Origin: Acinetobacter sp. ANC 4862
Lineage (GTDB): Bacteria; Pseudomonadota; Gammaproteobacteria; Pseudomonadales; Moraxellaceae
DNA length: 64,000 nucleotides
NCBI RefSeq assembly: GCF_004336635.1
Contig: NZ_SJXH01000008.1
Location: 1-64,000 of the forward strand
Direction: 5' to 3'
The position numbers and the translations under genes are program-made. The first letter of the stretch is position 1; each line of letters starts with the position of its first letter. Positions 37,144 through 46,276 of the stretch are shown here, in pieces. The notes below the pieces were generated by a model, which made no database searches, was not told the origin of the DNA, and saw only the letters and a program-made list of their open reading frames with translations.

Positions 37144-37593
37144 GTGGCTGATTTAAGTTTTGACCGCCTACATCAATTCTTTTGCAAAGTACCGAGCGTA
37201 CAAGAAGCATTGATTGATGCGTATGGTTCAGATGGTCAACATGCATGGTGGTTTAAATTTCAGATCAATGTCGATCATCCGCTTGCATGGCAAACCGTTC
37301 AGGAATTGGGTCATGTGCTGAATTACATTTCCAAGAATGAACGTCTTCCAACCCAGTTCTTACCTGTTTCACCACCACCTTATATGAATGGTGAAGCAAA
37401 AGAATTTTTGGCTTGGGTAATTCAATGTAATCATCCTGACTTTCCACCAGATGTGGTGTGTGACTGGTTAGAAGCGCGTTTACCGCAACCGGTTAAAGAC
37501 GAAAGTCAGTGGAAAATTAAAACTGATTTAAAAGAACTCGATAAAATGAAAGATGCTGATTTGGATGCATTAATTCCACCGAATCCTTTATAA
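37144..37593 (+). CDS. Conserved hypothetical cytoplasmic protein
   Basis: From GTG at 37144 the protein has 149 aa and begins MADLSFDRLHQFFCKVPSV. A longer reading frame from GTG 37081 would place the hydrophobic run YAKIFFFVTG in front, but that region looks like a promoter (TAAGAT or TATGCT near 37107-37115). No RBS is strong for either. The protein is rich in aromatic residues (HAWWFKFQINVDHPLAWQTVQELG; GEAKEFLAWVIQCNHPDFPPDVVCDWLEARLPQPV). No signal peptide or membrane segment is seen. No family was recognised. Confidence 0.65.
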   Translation: MADLSFDRLHQFFCKVPSVQEALIDAYGSDGQHAWWFKFQINVDHPLAWQTVQELGHVLNYISKNERLPTQFLPVSPPPYMNGEAKEFLAWVIQCNHPDFPPDVVCDWLEARLPQPVKDESQWKIKTDLKELDKMKDADLDALIPPNPL

Positions 37594-37602
37594 AATGTTG
37601 AT

Positions 37603-37634
37603 ATAAAAAAAGAGCGCTTATGCGCTCTTTTTTT
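37603..37634 (+). terminator. Terminator after the hypothetical gene
   Basis: AAAAAAAGAGCGC and GCGCTCTTTTTTT pair around TTAT. It lies 10 bp past the stop and is nearly symmetric. Confidence 0.9.
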
Positions 37635-37672
37635 ATCTTTAACAGATTTAATCTCCATAACTCGCAAAGAGA

Positions 37673-37739
37673 TAAGAAGCACTGCTCCGTTAGGGAGAGA
37701 TGAATCCCTCCCACCCTCCCTTTAAAAAAGGGAGGAGCA
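37673..37739. repeat. Compound inverted repeat between convergent genes
   Basis: CTCCGTTAGGGAGAG, TCCCTCCCACCCTCCC and GGGAGGAGCA face each other around TTTAAAAAA. TGCTCC near 37682 also pairs with GGAGCA near 37734. The same CCCTCC/GGGAGG theme occurs at 36369 and near 19390. It lies directly past the end of the phospholipase D-like gene and may end its transcript, but it resembles a REP-type element more than a simple terminator. Confidence 0.45.
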
Positions 37740-39203
37740 TTAGAAGGTAGACAACCCGCTCCATTCCATAAAGCGGTAAATGCCATATTTAAGTTTCGAT
37801 TCATCTGCATATTGACTGTAATCGACACTCATATTTTTGCCATCCAGGTTTGACCAGGCGGTATCAAAATATTGATTGGCATCGCTAAAAACTTGCGCTT
37901 GAGAGGCACCCACGACACGTAAATTGGTTTCCAAATTATAATTTTTAATATTACGTGCAGTGAAATTTGCAGAACCTAAAATCAACTCTGAATTTTGTGC
38001 ATTACGTTTCACAATCATCTTGCTATGACACTGCTCCCCTTGAGTATTACACCAGCGCACCGGTACACCCGCATCATTCAATTCAGAGGCCACTTGGCGG
38101 TTAGGAATACCATTCTTTTGGCGACCAAAAGCATCTTTATTCGGATCGAGTAACACACGAACTTTTACCCCACGTTCATGGGCTGCTATTAAAGCTTTCA
38201 CAATATGACGTTCAGACAGATAGAACATCGCCAGATCAATCTGCTCTTGTGGCTTGGCTGTTTCAATCAGCTTGATCGTTTCATCAAAAATGGCTTTTTC
38301 AGTCAGTACCTGAACTTGAGGTAAAGACTTCGCTTCTTCAAACTCACCGACAATCACCATCGGAATGTCACCTTTGGACATTCTCCCTACCGCCTGTTCA
38401 GTCTTTAACACATCAATTGCAGTATTGCCTGAAACCACCAAAGCCACGTTGGAATGACGTGAACTTCCATCATGCGGATTTGCAGAAGTGACCAAGGCTT
38501 TCCAGCCCTGTGCTGTATCTACAACTACGGTTTTGCGATGATTGGCTCTGAAATTAAATAAATTGAAATAACTCCGCAAGGTGATTTTTTCAGGACCAAA
38601 TGGATTGGCGAGCCAGCCTTTTTCAGGATTATTGCCCACATCCTGACAACAGATATACCAAAAGCCCGACCACAATGGATTGGATGCGCGTAACGGTGTT
38701 AAATCCGTTTCAATCACATCAATACCGGCTGCACGTAACTGACGATAATGTTCTGGTGCAACACCACCATAGACTGAGTTAATCGGATCAGTAATCACTT
38801 TAATTTCAATATTTGGCTGTACACCACGTTTTGAAATTAAGGCATCGGTTAACTGTTGTGCCAGTGTGCGATGCGCAAGCGTTGATTCACCGACCTCTTT
38901 ATTGAATAAAAACATGTCCAGCACAATGGTGGTTTGCGCTTCATCAATCATTTTCAACATTTCATTAAAAATGACCTGTTCTTGTTGTTGTTTACCACTT
39001 GCATCAATATAGGTTTGATCTGCTAAAAATTTCACCTCGGCATGGCGCAACTTACCCGTAAAATCCAAGCCCTCTGGCAAGGGTTTATAAGTGTGATAAA
39101 TCGCAGATGAGAGATATCCCAAAGCCAACAAACCGATCATCACGCTGACATAACGACGGCGTGACCAATTCAATTTCTGATGAATTCGTTGAAAAATACG
39201 CAT
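37740..39203 (-). CDS. Phospholipase D-like protein
   Basis: The 487-aa protein has an N-terminal membrane anchor (YVSVMIGLLALGYLSSAIYHTY) and two PLD domains. The first HxK motif is ANHRKTVVVD, with GSS downstream. The second is CHSKMIVKRNAQNSELILGSANF, with the classic HxKx4... and GSxN pattern. Members of this group include cardiolipin synthases and other phosphatidyltransferases. The substrate cannot be chosen from sequence. It is alone on the minus strand, 106 bp from the TonB receptor gene upstream. Confidence 0.88.
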   Translation of the reverse strand: MRIFQRIHQKLNWSRRRYVSVMIGLLALGYLSSAIYHTYKPLPEGLDFTGKLRHAEVKFLADQTYIDASGKQQQEQVIFNEMLKMIDEAQTTIVLDMFLFNKEVGESTLAHRTLAQQLTDALISKRGVQPNIEIKVITDPINSVYGGVAPEHYRQLRAAGIDVIETDLTPLRASNPLWSGFWYICCQDVGNNPEKGWLANPFGPEKITLRSYFNLFNFRANHRKTVVVDTAQGWKALVTSANPHDGSSRHSNVALVVSGNTAIDVLKTEQAVGRMSKGDIPMVIVGEFEEAKSLPQVQVLTEKAIFDETIKLIETAKPQEQIDLAMFYLSERHIVKALIAAHERGVKVRVLLDPNKDAFGRQKNGIPNRQVASELNDAGVPVRWCNTQGEQCHSKMIVKRNAQNSELILGSANFTARNIKNYNLETNLRVVGASQAQVFSDANQYFDTAWSNLDGKNMSVDYSQYADESKLKYGIYRFMEWSGLSTF

Positions 39204-39309
39204 AACAAAAAACCTAGTCCAATGGCATCAGACTAGATTTTATTGCTTTATTTTTCAAGAGGATTTCTGTGAATCCTGTTTGAATGATTTTATCTACGCT
39301 AACTTTTGC

Positions 39310-41367
39310 CTAGAAACCAAATTCTAAACCGACGCTAAAGTTACGTCCGACTTGCGGAATATTCGACAAGAATGAAGCATGTGAATAAACCTGTTCATCC
39401 AGCAAGTTATTGGCTTTGAAATACACGCGATAATCGTTATTTTTAGCATATTGACCTGCATAAGAAACACCAAGATTCAGCATATTGTAACCATTGGTTT
39501 CCTGCTCATAACTTGTGATTTTGTCCTGATTGAACACATGGTAATACTCGGCTAAACCAGACCAGTGGTCATCAAAATTCGCATCGACTTTGCTACCAAG
39601 ACGACCTGCTGGAACACGTGGTGCATTTTCCCCATCAATTTTGCCACGGACATAATCACCAAATACACTCAGTTTATAGGCATCGGTTAAAGCATAAGAT
39701 GCTTGTGCTTCTGTACCATAAAATTTGGCTTTGTCTTGGGTGTAATCCACCAGGCGGAAATTTTCAAATTTATCTGTAGTCGCCGCATAAATGTAGTTAT
39801 CAAACCAGTTGTGATAAACATGCACATGGTAATCAAACTTGTCTTGCTCATAATGCAAACCAAGCTCGAGATTATTGGATTTTTCTGCACTTAAATTTTC
39901 ATTGCCACGTTCGAAAGTATTGGTCGCAAAATGCTTGCCATTGGCATACAGTTCTTGCGCCAAAGGCAGACGTTCTTGATGAGAGCCGACCAAAGACAAT
40001 TTATAGCTCGGTACAAATTCCCAGTTCACGGCACCTGAATAAGAGAAGCCATAATCATCAAAATCTTTTTTATCTGAATCAATCTGAATTTTTTGCTGAT
40101 CCAAACGTGCGCCCAGTTCAACATGAACATCATTAAACTGCTTATGCTCTAAAGCAAACAGGCTCCACTTTTGAGTTTTGGTCGGATCGAGTAAAGACTC
40201 TTCGCCAGTAATATCCAGCTTTTGCTGATTATATTGAGCACCAACCACCCCTTCCCAATCTGCAATCGGGTTATGCACCAGTTCTAAGCGTGCATCATAG
40301 CCCTGACTTTTAAAATTGGTCATGACTGAATTTTCTTCAATTTCATCATGTTTATAGTCTGTATAACTAGCATGTGCGCGAAGCTTTTGAAAACCGGAAA
40401 AAGGATCGTTGAGTTCCGTCCGGAAATCATAACGCTCTGTCTTCAGATCAACCCATGGACCAGCGGCATGAGCGTGTTCTTCATCATGGTCATGTCCATC
40501 ATGATCTAGCACATGGCCTGTATGGTCGCCACAAAAAAGTTCCTTGTCATGCGGATGACAGTCTTCATATTCATGGCTATGTCCGGGTAAACCATATTGA
40601 TCTTGACGGTTACTATATGAAATACCGCTAAAGCCTCGGTCATGAATCCAGGATAAACCGACATTCACCGTTTCACCTTCGGCAAAAGTGTTGTTTACAC
40701 GACGTTCTTTTTCACCTTCATGAACATAATCAGGTGCAATATAGTTATTGGCATCACGTTTTGAGCCTTCAACACGTAAAGCAACTTGATCAGTTAAAGC
40801 CACCGTTGCCCCTGCACTGGCTAACTTTTCATCACTGCCCGAGTTGTAACGCAAGCCGACTTGCCCCTCATAACCTTTTTCAGGCATTTGGGTCGGAATT
40901 TTATTGTCGGTAACATTCACCAATCCACCGACAGTCCCTGCGCTATACAGTAAAGTCGATGGACCGCGAATAATCTCAACTTGCTTGGCTAAAATAGGAT
41001 CAACCGTTACCGCATGGTCTGGCGAAAGTGTTGAGACATCGGCAGTTTCAGAAGCATGTTGTAAAATTTTAACGCGTGCGCCATCTTGTCCACGAATCAC
41101 TGGACGACTTGAACCAGAACCATATTGATTTGAGGATACTCCCAGTTCACCCGCCAAAGCATCGCCGATGGTTACGCCACCTTGTGCAAGCTTTTCATGA
41201 TCAATGACCTGATCGGCAACTGCAAAATCTGCAGCAGACTGCACTAAGGGATGTGCTTGCAATTTGATGGTTTCTAATTGTTGGTTTGTGCGCTGCTCTT
41301 CTGCAAAGACAGCGGGTGCGATGACTGCAAAAATAGAGAGTGTAATTAAATTCTTATGAAAAGACAT
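39310..41367 (-). CDS. ZnuD-like TonB-dependent receptor with His-rich loop
   Basis: The 685-aa outer-membrane receptor has a signal peptide ending AVFA. The plug domain has GVTIGDALAGELGVSSNQYGSGSSRPVIRGQDG, and the barrel ends SVGLEFGF. An extracellular loop at residues 263-300 is rich in His, Asp and Cys (HSHEYEDCHPHDKELFCGDHTGH...HDGHDHDEEHAHA), as in the zinc receptor ZnuD. A near-perfect Zur operator lies 31 bp upstream of the ATG. Together these make zinc uptake under zinc limitation the best prediction. No other zinc-uptake gene is adjacent. Confidence 0.9.
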   Translation of the reverse strand: MSFHKNLITLSIFAVIAPAVFAEEQRTNQQLETIKLQAHPLVQSAADFAVADQVIDHEKLAQGGVTIGDALAGELGVSSNQYGSGSSRPVIRGQDGARVKILQHASETADVSTLSPDHAVTVDPILAKQVEIIRGPSTLLYSAGTVGGLVNVTDNKIPTQMPEKGYEGQVGLRYNSGSDEKLASAGATVALTDQVALRVEGSKRDANNYIAPDYVHEGEKERRVNNTFAEGETVNVGLSWIHDRGFSGISYSNRQDQYGLPGHSHEYEDCHPHDKELFCGDHTGHVLDHDGHDHDEEHAHAAGPWVDLKTERYDFRTELNDPFSGFQKLRAHASYTDYKHDEIEENSVMTNFKSQGYDARLELVHNPIADWEGVVGAQYNQQKLDITGEESLLDPTKTQKWSLFALEHKQFNDVHVELGARLDQQKIQIDSDKKDFDDYGFSYSGAVNWEFVPSYKLSLVGSHQERLPLAQELYANGKHFATNTFERGNENLSAEKSNNLELGLHYEQDKFDYHVHVYHNWFDNYIYAATTDKFENFRLVDYTQDKAKFYGTEAQASYALTDAYKLSVFGDYVRGKIDGENAPRVPAGRLGSKVDANFDDHWSGLAEYYHVFNQDKITSYEQETNGYNMLNLGVSYAGQYAKNNDYRVYFKANNLLDEQVYSHASFLSNIPQVGRNFSVGLEFGF

Positions 41368-41397
41368 GGAACTGGCTCAAAGCTGCGATTTCTGAAT

Positions 41398-41416
41398 AAT
41401 GTTATAATATAACATT
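41398..41416. promoter_or_regulatory. Zur operator upstream of the ZnuD-like receptor gene
   Basis: The 19-bp AATGTTATAATATAACATT is a perfect palindrome around A41407 and contains the gammaproteobacterial Zur core GTTATANTATAAC. It overlaps the likely promoter of the receptor gene on the minus strand. It lies about 104 bp before the divergent DUF4184 gene. Zur bound with zinc would repress the receptor. Confidence 0.88.
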
Positions 41417-41519
41417 TCACTATTTTTGCAATAAAAAACATTCTTTTTGTATACTTTCGGATACACTGACTTCTAAATTCATTAATTAATAATTAAGTTT
41501 TAAAGTTTTAAAGTTTTAG

Positions 41520-42287
41520 ATGCCCTTTACGATCTCACATGCTGTTTTAGCCCCTCCCATTGCCAAACTCACCGGCTATCGCTTACCAATTTCAGCACTT
41601 GCCATTGGCAGCATGACACCTGATTTATATCGTTTATTCACTTCCGAAACCTATGATGCCTCCCATCAATGGCAGGGTTTGATTGTTCCCGATTTATTGA
41701 TTGGTCTAGGTTTTTGCTTGCTATGGTATGGGCTGTATCGACCAGTAATTTTTAGATGGATTGGTCTGGTGAAACCCATTGATTGTGGCTCTTTCGATAA
41801 AGTGATAGGGTTTATTCTCAGTGTCATTCTTGCTTTAATTGTGGGGATTTCTAGCCATTTAATTTGGGATGGACTGACACATTCAGATTTCCGAACCTTT
41901 GCCTTTGATTCCTTCTTAAATCGCCCTGTTTCACTGCTTAATCACATCTATCCCATGCACCGTATTTTACAAATTGGAACTTCAATCATTGCCTTACCAT
42001 TTATGGCGTGGATGGGAATACATTATTATTTTAAATATAAGCAGTTAAAACCTATTTCCAGCAAAATAAAAACTTCTGCTTTATTCATTCTTCTTATCTC
42101 ATTCTTTTATGGTTGCTATTCATATATCCATTTTATGCAAATACTTGGCGCCCATTTATGGTCAACTGATCTATATTCATTTATAGGTAGATCGGCCAAT
42201 CAATTTGCCAGTGCATTTTTAATTGCATTCAGTTTGGGCTGTGTTCTCTTTCTATTTTTAGACAGAAATCATCAACTAGATAAGTAA
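41520..42287 (+). CDS. DUF4184 family membrane protein
   Basis: The 255-aa protein matches DUF4184 and has about five membrane segments. The N-terminal signature PFTISHAVLAPPIAKLTGYRLPISALAIGSMTPDLYRLF is typical: a His, then a GS-x-x-PD motif. Another conserved segment is GISSHLIWDGLTHSDFR. This group is related to LexA-binding/YdjM-like metal hydrolase-type membrane proteins, but its role is unknown. The ATG has no obvious RBS. The TTTTAAAG repeats just before it are curious. It is divergent from the zinc receptor gene, so Zur could affect it too. Confidence 0.78.
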   Translation: MPFTISHAVLAPPIAKLTGYRLPISALAIGSMTPDLYRLFTSETYDASHQWQGLIVPDLLIGLGFCLLWYGLYRPVIFRWIGLVKPIDCGSFDKVIGFILSVILALIVGISSHLIWDGLTHSDFRTFAFDSFLNRPVSLLNHIYPMHRILQIGTSIIALPFMAWMGIHYYFKYKQLKPISSKIKTSALFILLISFFYGCYSYIHFMQILGAHLWSTDLYSFIGRSANQFASAFLIAFSLGCVLFLFLDRNHQLDK

Positions 42288-42364
42288 ATGATGAAAAATT
42301 AAAGAATATTACCCAGACTCAAGCAATCTCAGCATTGAAATCATGGTGATTTTAGATCTAGTTC

Positions 42365-42393
42365 TTGTGACAAAATCCCCAAAGAGGCATAAT
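42365..42393 (+). promoter_or_regulatory. Promoter of aspS
   Basis: TTGTGA (42365-42370) and CATAAT (42388-42393) are 17 bp apart. The predicted start is about 65 bp upstream of the aspS ATG. Confidence 0.7.
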
Positions 42394-42464
42394 TCAACAT
42401 TCAAAGGCGGTACGCTGTTTACGTATACGCTTGCCTTAACCCATATAGTTGGATTTTTTACGCT

Positions 42465-44255
42465 ATGATGCGAACTCATTACTGCGGTACTTTAACCGAA
42501 GCCCAAATTGACCAAACCGTAACATTATGCGGTTGGGTACACCGTCGCCGTGACCACGGTGGTGTGATTTTCCTTGACATGCGTGACCGTGACGGTCTTG
42601 TTCAAGTCGTTATTGACCCAGATACTCCCGAAGCTTTCTCAACTGCTGACAAAGCACGTTCTGAATTCGTATTAAAAATTACAGGTCGTGTACGTCGTCG
42701 TTATGAAGGCACAGAAAATGCCAACATGGTGAGCGGTCAAATCGAAGTTCTAGCCAAAGACATCGAAGTTCTTGCTGCTTCTGAAACACCTCCCTTCCCA
42801 TTGAACGACGAAAATACCAATATTTCTGAAGAAATTCGTTTGAAATACCGTTTCCTGGATATCCGTCGTCCAGAAATGCTAGATCGTTTACGTTTCCGTT
42901 CTAAGTTAACTAACCTGATTCGTAACTACTTCGAAGATAACGGTTTCCTAGACGTTGAAACACCGATTTTGACGCGTGCGACTCCTGAAGGTGCGCGTGA
43001 CTATTTAGTGCCAAGCCGTGTATCTAACGGTAGTTTCTACGCACTTCCACAATCACCACAGCTGTTCAAACAGTTGTTGATGGTGGGCGGTATCGATCGT
43101 TACTACCAAATTGCGAAATGTTTCCGTGACGAAGACTTACGTGCCGATCGTCAGCCAGAATTCACCCAGATCGACGTTGAAACATCGTTCATGAGTGACG
43201 ATGACATTATGGATTTGATGGAAACCTTAACGATCAAGATGTTCAAAGAACTTCTTAATGTTGAATTCGACAAATTCCCGCGTATGACTTATGCAGACGC
43301 AATGCGTGACTATGCATCTGACAAGCCAGATATGCGTATTCCTTTGAAACTGGTAGACGTTGCAGACATGATGCAAGACGTTGAGTTCAAGGTATTCGCA
43401 GGTCCTGCTAAAGATCCTAAAGGCCGTATCGTTGCGCTTCGCGTACCGGGTGCAGGTTCATTACCACGTAGCCAAATTGATGAATACACGAAATTCGTGG
43501 GCATCTATGGCGCGAAAGGTTTGGCTTACATCAAAGTCAACGAACTTGAAAAAGGTATCGAAGGTCTTCAATCTCCAATCGTTAAATTCATCGAGCCAAT
43601 CGTGCTTGATTTGTTGAAACGTGTTGGCGCTGAAAATGGCGACATCGTATTCTTCGGTGCAGATAAAGCTAAAGTTGTGAATGATGCCATGGGTGCTTTA
43701 CGTATCAAAATCGGTCATGACATGAAGATGGCGACTTGCGAGTGGGCACCTCTTTGGGTGGTTGACTTCCCAATGTTTGAAGAAACTGATGATGGTAAAT
43801 GGACATCTGTGCATCACCCATTCACGCTACCGAAATCAAGCGTTGAAGAAGTGAAAAACAACCCAGGCGCTGCGCTTTCTGTTGCTTACGATATGGTATT
43901 GAACGGTACTGAAGTCGGTGGTGGTTCGCTCCGTATTCACAACCTTGAAATGCAAAAAGCAATCTTTGAAGCTTTAGGTATTGATGAAGAAGAAGCGGAA
44001 GAGAAATTCAGCTTCTTGTTGAATGCATTAAAATTCGGTGCGCCTCCGCATGGTGGTTTGGCATTTGGTCTTGACCGTTTAGTTATGTTAATGACGGGTG
44101 CGACTTCAATTCGTGACGTGATTGCATTCCCTAAAACCAAAACTGCTGAATGTCCATTGACTCAAGCACCTGCGCCAGTTGAACCTAATCAATTGCGTGA
44201 TCTAGGTATCCGTTTACGCGAAAAACCAAAAGCTGAAGTTAAAGTAGAAGCTTAA
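42465..44255 (+). CDS. aspS: Aspartyl-tRNA synthetase AspS
   Basis: AspS charges tRNA with aspartate. The 596-aa class II enzyme has the N-terminal anticodon-binding OB fold ([23 protein letters not shown]). Motif 2 is [20 protein letters not shown], and the C-terminal motif 3 is [15 protein letters not shown]. The bacterial GAD insertion lies in between. Two ATG codons stand side by side at 42465 and 42468; both are possible. In Acinetobacter aspS marks one border of the LOS outer-core locus, and the other border, ilvE, is at 59374. Confidence 0.98.
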   Translation: MMRTHYCGTLTEAQIDQTVTLCGWVHRRRDHGGVIFLDMRDRDGLVQVVIDPDTPEAFSTADKARSEFVLKITGRVRRRYEGTENANMVSGQIEVLAKDIEVLAASETPPFPLNDENTNISEEIRLKYRFLDIRRPEMLDRLRFRSKLTNLIRNYFEDNGFLDVETPILTRATPEGARDYLVPSRVSNGSFYALPQSPQLFKQLLMVGGIDRYYQIAKCFRDEDLRADRQPEFTQIDVETSFMSDDDIMDLMETLTIKMFKELLNVEFDKFPRMTYADAMRDYASDKPDMRIPLKLVDVADMMQDVEFKVFAGPAKDPKGRIVALRVPGAGSLPRSQIDEYTKFVGIYGAKGLAYIKVNELEKGIEGLQSPIVKFIEPIVLDLLKRVGAENGDIVFFGADKAKVVNDAMGALRIKIGHDMKMATCEWAPLWVVDFPMFEETDDGKWTSVHHPFTLPKSSVEEVKNNPGAALSVAYDMVLNGTEVGGGSLRIHNLEMQKAIFEALGIDEEEAEEKFSFLLNALKFGAPPHGGLAFGLDRLVMLMTGATSIRDVIAFPKTKTAECPLTQAPAPVEPNQLRDLGIRLREKPKAEVKVEA

Positions 44256-44271
44256 TTCTTTAATTCAGTGA

Positions 44272-44302
44272 TAAAAAACCCTGCATAAGCAGGGTTTTTT
44301 AT
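44272..44302 (+). terminator. Terminator after aspS
   Basis: AAAAAACCCTGC and GCAGGGTTTTTT pair around ATAA. It lies 17 bp past the stop, immediately before the promoter of the small membrane-protein gene. Confidence 0.9.
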
Positions 44303-44306
44303 TGCA

Positions 44307-44335
44307 TTGAGATCAAGACTTGAGAATGGCATAAT
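44307..44335 (+). promoter_or_regulatory. Promoter of the small membrane-protein gene
   Basis: TTGAGA (44307-44312) and CATAAT (44330-44335) are 17 bp apart. The predicted start of about 44342 rules out any coding start before it. The GAGATGGCATAAT at the second copy (about 45657-45670) looks like its relic, but there the -35 is poor. Confidence 0.75.
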
Positions 44336-44369
44336 AGCTGCCTATTTCTACTTTATGGTGAACAACCTT

Positions 44370-44588
44370 ATGGCTATGCGTCCTGCTGTCCGTCGTCGTG
44401 CACTTGTGTTAATTATATTTGCTATAGCTCAATGGTTGTTTATGCGTTATATCTTAGCCAATGGTTTGTTCAATATGGACACCAATCAACGTATTCTATA
44501 TTTTTGTGTGAGCAGCTTAGGCGGGGCCTTACTTATTTTTGTGAGTTTGATTTATATGGTGTTGAAAGGCAACGCTGACAAACCTTAA
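44370..44588 (+). CDS. Small membrane protein, copy 1
   Basis: From the ATG at 44370 the protein has 72 aa; the longer frame from 44307 starts inside the promoter. It begins MAMRPAVRRRALVLIIF and has two hydrophobic segments (ALVLIIFAIAQWLFMRYILANGLF and RILYFCVSSLGGALLIFVSLIYMVL). The N-terminus is basic, so it probably stays in the inner membrane with both ends inside. No family was recognised. A second, decayed copy lies at 45738, on the far side of the acyltransferase gene. Confidence 0.75.
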   Translation: MAMRPAVRRRALVLIIFAIAQWLFMRYILANGLFNMDTNQRILYFCVSSLGGALLIFVSLIYMVLKGNADKP

Positions 44589-44777
44589 CCATCTTCCAGT
44601 CTCCACTGGATGTAAGATTCTTCTTCCAGTAATTTTGCCCCCTTATTTATTTTGTTCTCAAGACTTTTGACCTCATTTTCTGTGGTTTAGAAATGGCGCA
44701 GCATCTTTGATGCAATAAAACTCTTTCCAAAATTTTCTTTTTATAATGATCTTGGCGATAAAGAGTTGTGCGTTGTT

Positions 44778-45638
44778 ATGTATTTTTTATTCAAAGTTGT
44801 CTCTTTATTTCCGCTCTGTATCTTGCAATTGATTGCATCTTGGATTGCCATATTACTTAATAGCTATAATTCATCCATGAAACGAGTGAGCAGCATTAAT
44901 TTAAGACTTGCATATCCAGAATTAAATATTGAACAACATCAAGCTTTACTCAAGGCAACACTAAAAAGTCAGTGTCTAACCTATATAGAGTCCATTAAAA
45001 TCTGGGGAATGCCTCAAAAATATAATGTTGACTTGATCAAAAATATTCATGGAGAACAGAACCTTACAGAAGCCTTAGCCAATAAAAAGGGCGTAATTGT
45101 GGTGATTGCCCATTTTGGCTGTTGGGAACTTTTAAATGCATGGCTGAATCTGCATACCGCACCCATGATCATGTACAAGCCCAATAAACATAAATCGGTG
45201 GATCGCTTTATGTTAGAAGCACGCCAGCGATTGAATGCCACCCTTGTCCCTACCGATGAAAATGGCGTACGTGCGATCTTTAAACACCTCAAGCAAGGGG
45301 GATTGACGGTCATCTTACCGGATCATCTTCCTAAAGCATCGGGAGGCATTTATTCAGAGTTTTTTGGGCAAACGACCTTATCCACTACTCTGGTTTCAAA
45401 ACTGGCCAGTAAAACCCAATGTAATGTCATTGGACTCAGTTGTATTCGTGATGAAACATCAGGATTTGATGTCCATTGCGTACGTTTATCAGAGGATATT
45501 TTATCGAAAGATTTACAAACTTCAGTTGATAGCTTGAATCAAAATCTCGAAAGCATGATTAATGTGGCACCGGATCAATATGTTTGGTCTTATAAGCGTT
45601 TTCGTAAAATTGAAGGGCAAAAAAATATTTATCATTAG
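44778..45638 (+). CDS. Lysophospholipid/lipid A acyltransferase, LpxL/HtrB family
   Basis: The 286-aa protein has an N-terminal membrane segment (FLFKVVSLFPLCILQLIASWIAILL). The acyltransferase signature HFGCWEL (H-x4-E) is at about residue 110, followed by MYKPNKHKSVDRFM, AIFKHLKQGGLTVILPDH and the family-typical YSEFFGQ. The start chosen is the ATG at 44778; a TTG at 44766 is less likely. This family adds secondary acyl chains to lipid A or related lipids. Its place beside the LOS outer-core locus supports an envelope role. The two small-membrane-protein copies flank it. Confidence 0.88.
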   Translation: MYFLFKVVSLFPLCILQLIASWIAILLNSYNSSMKRVSSINLRLAYPELNIEQHQALLKATLKSQCLTYIESIKIWGMPQKYNVDLIKNIHGEQNLTEALANKKGVIVVIAHFGCWELLNAWLNLHTAPMIMYKPNKHKSVDRFMLEARQRLNATLVPTDENGVRAIFKHLKQGGLTVILPDHLPKASGGIYSEFFGQTTLSTTLVSKLASKTQCNVIGLSCIRDETSGFDVHCVRLSEDILSKDLQTSVDSLNQNLESMINVAPDQYVWSYKRFRKIEGQKNIYH

Positions 45639-45737
45639 TATCAAAAATGAAATGATCGAGATGGCATAATTTTTGAGTGCTTTAGTACAGTAAATCTTTG
45701 CATAGCTATATGTCCTACTGCTCGTAATCGTGGCATC

Positions 45738-45926
45738 ATGATCATTGTGTTTTCTATCACGCAATGGCTTTTCATGTTCATGCGTTACATTTTGGCGAAT
45801 AACCTTTTTGCACTTGATACCAACGAGCGTATTTTATATTTCTGCGTAAGTAGCATTGGGGGGGCTTTTGTGATTTTTGTCGGGCTGATTTATATGGTGC
45901 TGAAGGGTAATTCGGATAGAGAATAA
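45738..45926 (+). CDS. Small membrane protein, copy 2 (truncated start)
   Basis: This 62-aa frame repeats copy 1 closely: CVSSIGGAFVIFVGLIYMVLKGN against CVSSLGGALLIFVSLIYMVLKGN. The homology continues upstream of the ATG at 45738 in the same frame, but both start codons of copy 1 are changed. ATG-GCT-ATG at 44370-44378 corresponds to ATA-GCT-ATA at 45702-45710. So either it starts at 45738 without the basic N-terminus, or it is a pseudogene. Its promoter region is also weaker than in copy 1. The upstream bases GAGATGGCATAAT confirm the duplication. Confidence 0.55.
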   Translation: MIIVFSITQWLFMFMRYILANNLFALDTNERILYFCVSSIGGAFVIFVGLIYMVLKGNSDRE

Positions 45927-46276
45927 TTATTTTCTTAAACTTATGCATTAGTCTAAACCCTGACATTTTTCATAAGGTTGTTTTAATAATCCCTTTTAAA
46001 GATAAATCCTTTTAAAAATCTCTTTATCCTAGTGCCCTCCTCCCATTAGGAGAAGAGCTTTTAAATCTAGGCTTTATTATCAAAAATATTTTTCATAAAA
46101 ATCAAATACCCCTTAGAATTATGGCTTAAAATGAGATGATATAAATCTTTTCTTGATATAAGCATACATTACTGCAGATGCTCAATATTAAAAAACTTAA
46201 TCAATGTACATCAAATCCAACAGTTAAAATATCATTGAAAATTAACGTTTCTATTTACCTATAAAATCTTAAAAAA
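45927..46276. other. AT-rich spacer at the start of the outer-core region
   Basis: This 350-bp stretch has no convincing gene. A short CCCTCCTCCCATTAGGAGAAG segment near 46033-46053 resembles the GC-rich repeats at 36369 and 37673. The two genes at its edges converge (small membrane protein plus, GT4 minus), but no clean terminator hairpin with a U tract was found. Confidence 0.4.

Noticed and set aside
44307..44369. An upstream start for the small membrane protein
   Set aside because: The first codons coincide with the -35 and -10 elements at 44307-44335, so they cannot be translated from that promoter.
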